A stretch of 64,000 bases of DNA, from positions 558,001 to 622,000 of the forward strand of contig CAWECY010000017.1 in assembly GCA_963807775.1 (NCBI GenBank). Reading direction: 5' to 3'. How positions within the stretch are numbered: position 1 is the stretch's first letter; each line of letters starts with the position of its first letter. The notes under the pieces are model-generated. The model was given only the letters and a program-made list of their open reading frames with translations. It had not been told where the DNA came from and made no database searches. Both the position numbers and the translations under genes were made by a program. This DNA is from Bog-473 sp963807775. Its GTDB lineage: Bacteria; Actinomycetota; Acidimicrobiia; Acidimicrobiales; RAAP-2. This document shows positions 33,770 to 43,500 of the stretch, one piece after another.

Positions 33770-36700
33770 GTGCCGGACGGCCCCACCCCCCGCCTCTTCA
33801 TGATCGGGAACGCCCACATCGACCCCATGTGGATCTGGGACTGGGACGAGGGCATGCACGAGGTGCTGCAGACGTTCCGAGCCGCGGTCGAACGCCTGGA
33901 CGAGGACCCCGGGCTCCGGTTCACGGCCAGCTCGGCCAGCTACTACCGCTGGGCCATGGAGACGTCTCCCGAGCTGTTCGGCCGCATCCGCGAGCTGGTG
34001 CGGTCCGGACGCTGGGTGGTCACCGGTGGGCAGTGGGTCGAGCCGGACTGCAACCTGCCCTCCGGCGAGTCGGTGTGCCGCCAGTTCCTCTACGGACAGC
34101 GCTTCATGGCCGAGCACCTCGGTGTCACGGCCACCGTCGGCTACAACATCGACTCCTTCGGGCACGCCGGGACCCTCCCCCAGCTCCTGGCCGCCTCGGG
34201 GATCGGCGCCTACGTCTTCATGCGGCCCGGTCCCGGCGAGAAGGAGATCCCGTCCCCTATCTTCCGTTGGCGGGGCACCGACGGCACCGAGCTCCCCGCC
34301 TATCGCATCCCCTACGCCTACTCCACGGAGGGTGGCCGCGAGGACGAGTTGATCCGGCATCGGGCGGACGAGCTTCTCGCGCTCGCCGCGGAGAGGAACA
34401 TTCCCCTCATGGCCTTTTTCGGGGTGGGCGACCACGGTGGCGGCCCCACGCGGCTCGCCATGTCGACGATCCACGCGCTCTCCGCCGAGCAAGCCGGCGC
34501 GGTCGCGTTCGCCGACCCGGCGGGCTACTTCGCGGCCCTCGAGGCCGTACCGGACGGAATGGCCGCATTGCCCAGGGTCGACGGGGAGTTGCAGTGGCAC
34601 GCCGTCGGCTGCTATTCGGCGCGCGCCGACCTCAAGCTCGCCAACGCCCGGGCCGAGGATGCTCTGTCGGCCGCCGAGACCCTGACCGAGGTGTGCCGGC
34701 AGCTCACGGGCGACGCCGACGACGTCCGGCGCGAGATCGGCGAGGCCTGGCAGGGCGTGCTCTTCGCGCAGTTCCACGACGCGCTGGGCGGCACCTGCAC
34801 CGATCGCGCCACGGAAGCCGTGCACGCGCTGCTGGTTTCGGGCGCGTCACGGGCCGAGCAAGTCGCCGTGCGCGCCGTGCACCGGCTGGCCGAACAGGTG
34901 GACACCTGGGTCGAAGGCGCGGAGCGGGCCGAGGGCATCGAGAGCGCCGCGATCGGCGGACTCCCCGTGCCGATGCTGGTGTGCAATCCCCACTCGTGGC
35001 CCGTCACGGCCGCCGTCTCCCTCACCCATCCCATCGCCGTGGCGACGGATCCCGACGGGGGCCGCGTGCGTGTGCAGCAGGTCCCCTCGGGTGAAGTGAC
35101 CTACAGCCCCACGCGCAGCCTCCTGCAGGTCACCGTGCCGCCCTTCGGCTACCGCCGCTACTGGCTCCACGTGGCCGACAAAGGAGCCGGCTCGACCGGG
35201 TACGGCCCGGATCCGGCGGAGGCGGACGAGGACGCCGTGCTCACCAACGGTCTCCTGCGCCTGCGCGTCGACCGCGACAGCGGCGCGCTGGCCAGCGCGG
35301 TGATCACCGGTGGGGACCTGGCGCCGGGGACCGAGCTGTTGCGGGGCGGAGTGCAGCCTGTCGTCGTCACCGACGACAGCGACACCTGGTCCCACGGCGT
35401 CGACCGCTACGGCGGCACCGAAGAGGCGGGACGCCTGCTCTCCGTCGACGTGCTCGAGGCGGGCCCCGTCCGCGCCACCGTACGCAGCGTGTGGTCGTTC
35501 GGCGAGGGCGGGACGACGGTGACCCAGGACGTCTCCCTCTACGAGGGCCGCTGCCTGGCCGAGGTGTCTCTCGACGTGGACTGGCACGAGGCCCGTCGGG
35601 TGCTGAAGCTCGTCGTCCCCGCGGCACTCGACGAGCCGTCCAGCGTGGCCGGGGCCCCCTACGGGTCAGTGGTGCGGCCGTGCTCCGGGCACGAAGAGCC
35701 GATGCTGCACTGGGTCGACCTCTCGGACGCGGAGGCCGGCTGGGGCCTCGCCTGCGCATCGGAGGGCGCGGGCGGCTACGACGCCTCGGGCTCGACGCTC
35801 CGCCTGACCGTGCTGCGCAGCCCGCGGGTGGCGGACCACGGGCGCGGCTGGGGCGACGACGACCGCGCCGGGTACCCGATCACCGACCAGGGACGCCACC
35901 ACCACCGCTACGCCCTCCTCCCCCACCTCGGTCCTGCCTCCGCCGCCGGCCTGCCCCGCCATGCGGCCGGGCACCGGGCGGTGTTGCCGGTGGTCCTCGA
36001 CACCTGGCACCGCGGCCGGCTCGGGCCCGAGGGATCCGCTGCCCGCCTGCAGGGGGACGGGGTCATCGTGCCGGTCCTCAAGCGGGCCGAGGACGGCGGC
36101 GGCACCGTCGTCCGGCTGTGGGAGGTCGGTGCCGGCTCCCCGCGGGTCCACCTCACCCTCGGCGCCAGTGCGGACGGGCCGCGCCGCGATTGGGAGGGCG
36201 AGCTGCGGCCCCACGAGGTGCGCACGGTCTTCCTGCCCGACGACGACACTGCACCCTCGCGGACGGTCGGCATCCCGGAGCTCGACGTGCGCCAGGACGC
36301 CGACACCGACTTCGCCGGCCTCCTGGCACGCCATCGGGACCTCGAAGCCGTGCTGCCCCGTGTCCACGATGCGTTCGCTCTGCTGGCCCGCACGCTCGAA
36401 GACGGGGGGACGCTCTATGTCGGGGGCAACGGCGGCAGCGCGGCGGACGCGGAGCACATCGTGGGCGAACTCATGAAGGGCATGGAGCACCGCCGTCCCA
36501 TCGGCGAGACGGCGCGCCGGTCGCTGCGCCACGGCGGGCCCGGCGACCTGTCAGAAGAGGCCGACTACCTAGCCGACCGCCTGGAGGGCGCGCTGCGCGC
36601 CGTGTGCCTGACCAGCCAGTCCGGCCTCCTCTCCGCCATCGCGAACGACACCGCCGGCGACATGGGCATGGCCCAGCAGCTCCACGGGTACGGCCGGCGC

Positions 36701-37039
36701 GGGGACGTCTTCTGGGCCCTCTCGACGTCCGGCCGGTCACGGAACGTCGTGCTGGGGGCCCTGGCCGCCCGGGCGGTGGGCATGCGGGTGCTCGCGCTGA
36801 CCGGCGCGACGGGCGACCGCCTCGGGGAGCTGGCCGACGTGTGGGTGGCGGTCCCCGCCACCGAGGTGGCCGCGGTGCAGGAGCTGCATCAGCCGATCTA
36901 CCACGCCTTGTGCGCTGCGCTCGAGGGGCGCTACTGGCCAGGGAGACCTGAGCGCTCGACGCCCGGCCCGCCCGCTCAGCCCGGGATGGAGGCCCGCAGC
37001 TCGGCGATCTCGTCTCGCAGCAACGCCGCTTCCTCGTAA
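33770..37039 (+). CDS. GH38 alpha-mannosidase fused to a SIS sugar-isomerase-like domain
   Basis: A 1089-residue protein from a GTG. Residues 1–300 form the GH38 catalytic domain: His16 and Asp18 in NAHIDPMW, the nucleophile candidate Asp128 in YNIDSFGHAG, and His222 in GDHGGGPT, all expected zinc or active-site residues. The mannosidase middle and beta domains continue to about residue 830. Residues 845–1065 form a SIS domain like phosphoheptose isomerase GmhA (TLYVGGNGGSAADAEH near 880, ALSTSGRSRNV near 985). The two parts share one open frame with no stop or shift. The last 64 bases run antisense into uvrB. The fusion suggests release and handling of a sugar phosphate, which is inference. 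Confidence 0.85.
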   Translation: MPDGPTPRLFMIGNAHIDPMWIWDWDEGMHEVLQTFRAAVERLDEDPGLRFTASSASYYRWAMETSPELFGRIRELVRSGRWVVTGGQWVEPDCNLPSGESVCRQFLYGQRFMAEHLGVTATVGYNIDSFGHAGTLPQLLAASGIGAYVFMRPGPGEKEIPSPIFRWRGTDGTELPAYRIPYAYSTEGGREDELIRHRADELLALAAERNIPLMAFFGVGDHGGGPTRLAMSTIHALSAEQAGAVAFADPAGYFAALEAVPDGMAALPRVDGELQWHAVGCYSARADLKLANARAEDALSAAETLTEVCRQLTGDADDVRREIGEAWQGVLFAQFHDALGGTCTDRATEAVHALLVSGASRAEQVAVRAVHRLAEQVDTWVEGAERAEGIESAAIGGLPVPMLVCNPHSWPVTAAVSLTHPIAVATDPDGGRVRVQQVPSGEVTYSPTRSLLQVTVPPFGYRRYWLHVADKGAGSTGYGPDPAEADEDAVLTNGLLRLRVDRDSGALASAVITGGDLAPGTELLRGGVQPVVVTDDSDTWSHGVDRYGGTEEAGRLLSVDVLEAGPVRATVRSVWSFGEGGTTVTQDVSLYEGRCLAEVSLDVDWHEARRVLKLVVPAALDEPSSVAGAPYGSVVRPCSGHEEPMLHWVDLSDAEAGWGLACASEGAGGYDASGSTLRLTVLRSPRVADHGRGWGDDDRAGYPITDQGRHHHRYALLPHLGPASAAGLPRHAAGHRAVLPVVLDTWHRGRLGPEGSAARLQGDGVIVPVLKRAEDGGGTVVRLWEVGAGSPRVHLTLGASADGPRRDWEGELRPHEVRTVFLPDDDTAPSRTVGIPELDVRQDADTDFAGLLARHRDLEAVLPRVHDAFALLARTLEDGGTLYVGGNGGSAADAEHIVGELMKGMEHRRPIGETARRSLRHGGPGDLSEEADYLADRLEGALRAVCLTSQSGLLSAIANDTAGDMGMAQQLHGYGRRGDVFWALSTSGRSRNVVLGALAARAVGMRVLALTGATGDRLGELADVWVAVPATEVAAVQELHQPIYHALCAALEGRYWPGRPERSTPGPPAQPGMEARSSAISSRSNAASS

Positions 37040-39018
37040 CGCAACTCAGCCGCCGCCGACTTCATCTCCGCCTCGAGCTGGGTGATGAGCTCGAATGCCT
37101 CGGCCGGCGTGGAGGCGTCGCCGTCGACGAGCAGCTCGGCCGGCCGGCGGTTGCCGCGCACCGCTGCGTTCTTGCGGACCTCGGCCCGGCTGCGCCCCGC
37201 CTTGGCCACGCCGCCGCTGGTCCCGCGCAGGCGCTCCAGGATGTCGGTCACCGACTTGCGGATGGTCTGGGGGTCGATGCCGTGCTCCTTGTTGTACGCG
37301 ATCTGCAGGTGGCGTCGGCGCTGGGTCACCGAGACCGCCTCGCGGATGGAGTCGGTCACCGTGTCGGCGTAGAGCACCACTAGGCCGTCGACGTTGCGGG
37401 CCGCCCGCCCCATGGTCTGGATGAGCGAGGAAGCCGAGCGCAGGAATCCCTCCTTGTCGGCATCCAAAATCGCCACCAGGGCCACCTCGGGCAGGTCGAG
37501 GCCCTCGCGCAGCAGGTTGATGCCCACCAGCACGTCGATGCTGCCGAGGCGCAGCTCGCGCAGGATCTCGATCCGGGTGATGGTGTCGATGTCGGAGTGC
37601 AGGTACTGCACGCGCACCCCGGCGTCGGCCAGGTAGTCCGTCAGGTCCTCGGCCATCTTCTTGGTCAGCGTGGTGACTAACACGCGCCCGCCCGCCGCCA
37701 CGGTGGCGGCGATGCGGATCTGCAGGTCGTCCACCTGGCCCTTGGTCGGCATGACGACCACCTCGGGGTCGACCAGGCCGGTGGGGCGGATGACCTGCTC
37801 GACCACCTGGTCCGAGTGCTCCAGCTCGAATGGGCCGGGAGTGGCCGAGACGAAGACGCACTGGGGCACCCGCTGCACGAACTCGTCGAAGCGCAGCGGC
37901 CGGTTGTCCTTGGCCGAGGGCAGGCGGAAGCCGTGCTCCACCAGCACGTCCTTGCGCGAGCGGTCGCCGGCGTACTGCCCGTGCAGCTGCGGCACGGCCA
38001 CGTGGCTCTCGTCGATCACGCAGAGGTAGTCCTTGGGGAAGAAGTCGAGCAGCGTGTAGGGCGTCTCCCCCGGCGCCCGGCCGTCCAGATGCCGGCTGTA
38101 GTTCTCCACACCCGAGCACACGCCGGTCTCGGCCAGCATCTCGAGGTCGTGCTCGGTACGCACACGCAGGCGCTGCGCCTCGAGCAGCTTGCCCTGCTGC
38201 TCGAACTCCTGGAGGCACTCGCGCAGCTCCACCTCGATGGTGCCCACGGCCCTTTGGATGATCTCGTCGCCCGTCACGTAGTGCGTCGCCGCGTACACGG
38301 CCACGTCCTCCATCTCGTCGCCCATCTCCCCCGTCAGCACGTCGAAGGGAACGATGCGGTCGACGGTGTCGCCGAATAGCTCGACCCGCAGCGCCGCCTC
38401 CTCGTAGGCCGGGTGGATCTCGACGGTGTCGCCCCGGGCCCGGAAGGTGCCCCGCACCAGGTTCACGTCGTTGCGGGCGTACTGCAGGTCGACCAGGCGG
38501 CGCAGCACGTCGCGCTGGTCCACCTGGTCCCCCACCCGCAGTCCCAGGATGCGGTCGGCGTACTCGGACGGCGAGCCCAAGCCGTAGATGCACGAGACCG
38601 AGGCCACCACGATGACGTCGCGCCGCATGAGCAGCGACGACGTGGTGGCGTGGCGCAACCGGTCGATCTCGTCGTTGATGGACGAGTCCTTCTCTATATA
38701 GGTGTCGCTCGACGGCAGGTAGGCCTCGGGCTGGTAGTAGTCGTAATAGGAGACGAAGAACTCGACCCGGTTCTTGGGGAAGAGCTCGCGCAGCTCCGAG
38801 GACAGCTGGGCGGCCAGCGACTTGTTGGGCTCGATGATTAGCGTGGGCCGCTGCACCTGCTCGATCATCCAGGCGATGGTGGCCGTCTTGCCCGAGCCGG
38901 TGATGCCCTGCAGGGTCTGGTAGGGGTCACCCCGCGTCACCCCGTGGGCCAGGGCGGTGATGGCCTGCGGCTGGTCACCCGCCGGCCGGAACGGGGAGAC
39001 GACCTCGAACTCGGGCAT
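36976..39018 (-). CDS. uvrB: Excinuclease ABC subunit B
   Basis: A 680-residue helicase-like repair protein. Walker A is GITGSGKTATIAWMI near residue 42. The beta-hairpin region contains YYDYYQPEAY, the DEAD-like motif is CVIDESHVA, and motif VI is QTMGRAARN. A UVR domain for UvrC contact ends the protein. It verifies damage and recruits UvrC. It convergently overlaps the end of the GH38–SIS gene. Confidence 0.96.
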   Translation of the reverse strand: MPEFEVVSPFRPAGDQPQAITALAHGVTRGDPYQTLQGITGSGKTATIAWMIEQVQRPTLIIEPNKSLAAQLSSELRELFPKNRVEFFVSYYDYYQPEAYLPSSDTYIEKDSSINDEIDRLRHATTSSLLMRRDVIVVASVSCIYGLGSPSEYADRILGLRVGDQVDQRDVLRRLVDLQYARNDVNLVRGTFRARGDTVEIHPAYEEAALRVELFGDTVDRIVPFDVLTGEMGDEMEDVAVYAATHYVTGDEIIQRAVGTIEVELRECLQEFEQQGKLLEAQRLRVRTEHDLEMLAETGVCSGVENYSRHLDGRAPGETPYTLLDFFPKDYLCVIDESHVAVPQLHGQYAGDRSRKDVLVEHGFRLPSAKDNRPLRFDEFVQRVPQCVFVSATPGPFELEHSDQVVEQVIRPTGLVDPEVVVMPTKGQVDDLQIRIAATVAAGGRVLVTTLTKKMAEDLTDYLADAGVRVQYLHSDIDTITRIEILRELRLGSIDVLVGINLLREGLDLPEVALVAILDADKEGFLRSASSLIQTMGRAARNVDGLVVLYADTVTDSIREAVSVTQRRRHLQIAYNKEHGIDPQTIRKSVTDILERLRGTSGGVAKAGRSRAEVRKNAAVRGNRRPAELLVDGDASTPAEAFELITQLEAEMKSAAAELRYEEAALLRDEIAELRASIPG

Positions 39019-39051
39019 GGCCCCACGAGGCTACCCGGGGGGTGTGACGGA

Positions 39052-39672
39052 TCAGCCGGGCTGCCGGCGCTCGTCCCGGGCTGCCACCAGCCCGTCCCAC
39101 AGGCGCGCCACCTCGGCCTCCAACGCGGCCCGGTCCCCCGAGTTGTCGAGGACGTAGTCGGCCTCCTTGACCCGCTCCTCCCGCGAGACCTGGGCCCGGA
39201 TGCGCGCCTCGGCGTCAGCCCGGTCGAAGCCGCGCTTGGTGATGAGGCGCTCGAGCGCGATCTCGATCGGGCAGTCCACCACGACCACCTTGTGCAGCTT
39301 CACGGTCTCGCGGTGCACGGCGGTCAGGAGGGGGATGGCCAGGACCACGATGTCGTCGGTGCCGTCCAGGGCGTCGCGCGCCGCAATCATGGCCACGCCG
39401 ATGACCGGGTGCGTAATGGCGTTGAGCGCCAGCCGGGACTCCTCGTCGGCGAAGGCCACGGCGGCCAGCGCCGGCCGGTCGATGGTGCCGTCGGCCGCCA
39501 CGATGCCCGGGCCGAAGCGGTCGACGAGCGGCTGGTAGGCCGGCCCGCCCGGCGCCACCACGTCGCGCGCCACCTGGTCGGCGTCTATGAGGACGGCGCC
39601 GCGCGCCACCAGCAGATCGGCCACGGCCGACTTGCCCGAGCCGATGCCTCCCGTCAGCCCGACCGCCAGCAT
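39052..39672 (-). CDS. coaE: Dephospho-CoA kinase
   Basis: A 206-residue P-loop kinase for the last step of coenzyme A synthesis. Walker A is GLTGGIGSGKSAVADLL at residues 5–21. LIDADQVARDVVAPG and the lid region VSREERVKEADYVLDNSG are typical. Its start overlaps the stop of the methyltransferase gene (ATGA). uvrB follows after 33 bases, the common actinobacterial order rpsA–coaE–uvrB here interrupted before coaE. Confidence 0.94.
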   Translation of the reverse strand: MLAVGLTGGIGSGKSAVADLLVARGAVLIDADQVARDVVAPGGPAYQPLVDRFGPGIVAADGTIDRPALAAVAFADEESRLALNAITHPVIGVAMIAARDALDGTDDIVVLAIPLLTAVHRETVKLHKVVVVDCPIEIALERLITKRGFDRADAEARIRAQVSREERVKEADYVLDNSGDRAALEAEVARLWDGLVAARDERRQPG

Positions 39673-40487
39673 CAGGCGGCGGCGGCGTCCCGCTTCGGCT
39701 TGCCCGCCACAGCGAAAAGCACCAGCGTGGTGTCGTCGAGCTCGTCGGTGACGAACCAGTCGTCAGCCGTGATGCCCGTCTGCCCGCCGGCGTCCTCCCT
39801 GGCCACCAGCCGGTAGGCCAGGGGCAGCAAGCGGGTGTAGGCCCACACGTACCAGTCGTGGGGCATCTTGTGCCGCAGGTCGAAGACGTCGAGGCGCAGC
39901 AAGCGCTTGGCCTTGACCCGCCGCGCCGCAAGGTCGGCCTTCACATGCGGTGACGCATCGACCCCGCCCAGCCAGACGTCGTCGAAATGGCGCTCGAGCA
40001 CGGCCCGCAGCTCGTCGCGCTGGAACAGGTGGAGGTGGAACGGGTTCTCGAAGTCGGCGGGCTCGTTGGGGGTGAGGATGAACACCGTCCCGTCGTCCTT
40101 GAGCACCCGGGCCAGCTCGGCCACGTGCGGCTCGGGATCGGTGAAGTGCTCGATCAGGTGGGACGAACAGGCCCCGTCGAAGCTGCCGGCCAGGAAGGCC
40201 ATCACGGTGGCGTCCGTCTGGGCCACCCGCAGGCCCTGGGGGCCGTAACGCGCCGCCGCCTCGCTCACGGCGTCGGACGAGTAGTCCGCCCCCACGACCA
40301 CCCGATCGGGCGCCAAGAAGCGGGCCGACTCGAACCCCTGGCCGCACCCGGCGTCCAGAATGAGGCCGCCGCCCATGCGTTCGAGCACGGCCCGGTAGCC
40401 CGCCTCGTGGAGGGCGAGCAACGAGTCAGGAGTCACGCCCTGTTGGGGCCGCTCGCCCGTGAGCCTGCTCCTCGTCTCGCTGCCCAC
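39672..40487 (-). CDS. SAM-dependent methyltransferase (class I)
   Basis: A 271-residue enzyme. The SAM-binding motif I is LILDAGCGQGFESARFL near residue 42, followed by VVGADYSSDAV (motif II) and the HLIEHFTDPEPHVAELARVL segment of methyltransferase type 11/25 proteins. The substrate is not evident. It is coupled to coaE by a four-base overlap and diverges from the AftD-like gene. A link to envelope glycan modification is possible from position only. Confidence 0.85.
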   Translation of the reverse strand: MGSETRSRLTGERPQQGVTPDSLLALHEAGYRAVLERMGGGLILDAGCGQGFESARFLAPDRVVVGADYSSDAVSEAAARYGPQGLRVAQTDATVMAFLAGSFDGACSSHLIEHFTDPEPHVAELARVLKDDGTVFILTPNEPADFENPFHLHLFQRDELRAVLERHFDDVWLGGVDASPHVKADLAARRVKAKRLLRLDVFDLRHKMPHDWYVWAYTRLLPLAYRLVAREDAGGQTGITADDWFVTDELDDTTLVLFAVAGKPKRDAAAA

Positions 40488-40560
40488 GGGCGCTCCCTTC
40501 GCGTGACACGCCTGGGTGGCGCTGCCTGCTTACACTACCGGGCGGTCCCCGACCCCCTCC

Positions 40561-43500
40561 ATGAGCTCGTCCACCACCGACACCGCCCCCCGGGGGCGGC
40601 ACGCAGCCCCACGGTCGCCGGCTACGGGAGCGAGGTGGTGGTGGATCGCCGGCCTGGCCGTCCTGGCCGCGCTGGCCTACATCCCCGCGCTGGCCGTGCA
40701 CCCGGGCGTCATCACGCCGGACACCAAGACCTACCTCTACCTCGATCCGCTGAACTTCCTCAGCCAGGTCGCGTTCATGTGGAACCCGACCGTGGCACTG
40801 GGGACGGTGACCCACGAGTACATCGGCTACCTGCTGCCGATGGGCCCCTTCTACGCCGTGTTCCACCTCGCCGGCGTGCCGGTCTGGGTGGCGCAGCGGC
40901 TGTGGCTGGGCTCCATCCTCTTCGCGGCCGGGCTGGGCATCCTCTACCTCTCGCGCGTCCTCGGGCTGAGCGGGCCCGGCCCGACGGCAGCCGCGCTGGC
41001 CTACATGCTGTCCCCCTACTTCCTGCAGTACGCCGGCCGCATCTCGGTCATCTTGCTGCCGTGGGCGGGCCTACCGTTCATGCTGGGCCTCACCATCGTG
41101 GCGCTGCGCCGCGGCGGCTGGCGCGAGCCGGCCGTCTTCGCCATCGTCGTGGCGGTGGTGAGCGGCATCAACGCCACCTCCATCATCTATGTCGGCGTGG
41201 CACCCATCCTGTGGCTGCTCTACGCCGTGGTGGTGCTGCGCGAGGCCACCTGGCGCCACGCGCTGGGCACCGCGTTCAAGATCGGCCTGCTCACCCTGGG
41301 CGCCTGCCTGTGGTGGATCGCCGGCCTGGAGGTCGAGGCGGCCTACGGCGTCAACGTCCTCAAGTACACCGAGACCGTCCCCTCGACGTCGGCCACCTCC
41401 AACGCCGCCGACATCCTCCGCGGCCTGGGGTACTGGTACTTCTACGGCACCGACCACCTCGGCCCGTGGACGAACGCGGCCGTCCGCTACACCCAGGAGA
41501 TCGCGCTGCTGGCCACCTCGTTCGCCGTGCCCGTGGTGGCCGTGGTGGCAGCGGCCTTCGTCCGTTGGCGCGAGCGCGCCTTCTTCCTGGTCCTGCTCTT
41601 CGTCGGCCTCGTCCTCGCCGTCGGGCCCTTCCCCTTCACCCACCCGACCGCCATCGGCGGCGTGCTCAAGTCGTTCATGACGAACACGACGGCCGGCCTG
41701 GCCCTGCGCTCGACCGACCGGGCCACGCCGCTGGTGCTGCTCGCCCTCAGCATGCTGCTGGCCAGCGGCCTCACCGCGCTGTACCGGCGCCTCACCGTCG
41801 TGGGCATCGTCACCGCCGTCGCCGTGGCCGCACTGGTGGTGGCCAACAACCCCTCCATGTTCAACGGCGACACCATCGCCAACAACTTCACCCAGCCCGC
41901 CTCGCTCCCCTCCTACGAGATGGCGGCCATCGACCATCTCAACGCCACGCACCCCGGCACCCGGGTATTCGCCATCCCGGGCAACGACTTCGCGTCGTAC
42001 CGCTGGGGCGACACCATCGACACCCCGCAGCCCGCCTTCCTCACCCGCGACTTCGTGACGCGCGAGCAGCAGATCATGGGCTCCATCGCCACGGCCGACA
42101 CGCTCTACGCCACCGACGGGCCGATCCAGGACGGCATCGCCAACATGAACACGATCGCCCCGATGGCCCGGCTCATGGGCGCCGGCGACCTCATGGTCGA
42201 GTACGACCAGAACTACGAGCACTACGGGGTGCCCCAGCCGCAGCTCCTCGCCCTCCAGCTGCTGCAGACGCCCCTCGGCCTGACCGACCCGATCTCGTTC
42301 GGCTCACCCCGGCCCAACGTGTCCATGGTGTCGACGCTCAACGAGCAGGACCTCTCGGTGCCGGGCAACCTCACCTGGCCCTCCCCCATCGTCACCTACA
42401 CCGTGCCCGACCCGCGCTCGCTGCTGCGCGGCGAGTCCGACAGCGGTGCCGTCGTCATGGAGGGGGACGCCACCGGCCTGAACAACCTGGCCGGGCTGGG
42501 CCTGCTCAACACCGACAGCGCCATCTACTACGCGGGCACGCTGGCCGGCGACCCGGCGCGACTGGAGAGCCTGGCCTCGCAGGGCGCGCAGCTGGTCGTC
42601 ACCGACACCAACCGCAAGCAGGCCTTCCGCTGGGACACCCTGACGGCCAACACCGGCTACACGGAGACGCCCAGTGACGACCCGGCCAAGTCCGATCTGA
42701 GCGACAGCCCGATCGAGCTGTTCCCGGGCACCACCGACACGTCCAAGACGTACGCCACCTACGTCGGCGCGGTCAACGTCACCGCCAGCAGCTACGGGAA
42801 CTCCGTCTCGTACACGCCGGAGGACCAGGCCTACAGCGCCATCGACGGCAACCTCGATACGGCCTGGATCACCGGCACCTTCGTCCCCGACCCGGCCGGG
42901 CAGTGGTGGCAGGCGCAGTTCACCAACCCGGTGACGACGGACCACATCGACCTGGTGCAACCGCAACACGGCGACCGCTCGCGCTGGGTCTCGAGCGTCA
43001 CCCTGACCTTCGACGGCAAGGACCCGATCCGCTACGAGCTCACCGACGCCTCGCACCTACCGACGGGCCAGACGCTGACCTTCCCGGCGCGCACGTTCCA
43101 CACGCTGCGCGTCACCATCGACGGCACGACGGACAACACGGCTCCGCCACTTTCGGCCGCCGCCGTGGGCTTCGCCGAGGTGGCCATCCCCGGCGTGCAG
43201 GTGCGCCAGATACTGCAGATGCCGACCCAGATGCTCTCCACGCTCGGCGACACGTCGCTGGCCGACCGCCTCTCGTTGGTCATGACGCGCGACCGCACGT
43301 CATCCTTCCCGCCCCGCAGCGACCCCGAGACGACCATCGCCCGCACCTTCACCCTGCCGACGCCGCGCACCTTCACCCTGTCGGGCAGTGCCAGTCTTTC
43401 GGCGCTCATCCCCGACGACGAGATCGACCGCCTCGTCGGGCGCGTCTCTACGGCGTCGTCGGACCTGGCATCGGCCTACTCGTCGGGGCGCCTACCGGGC

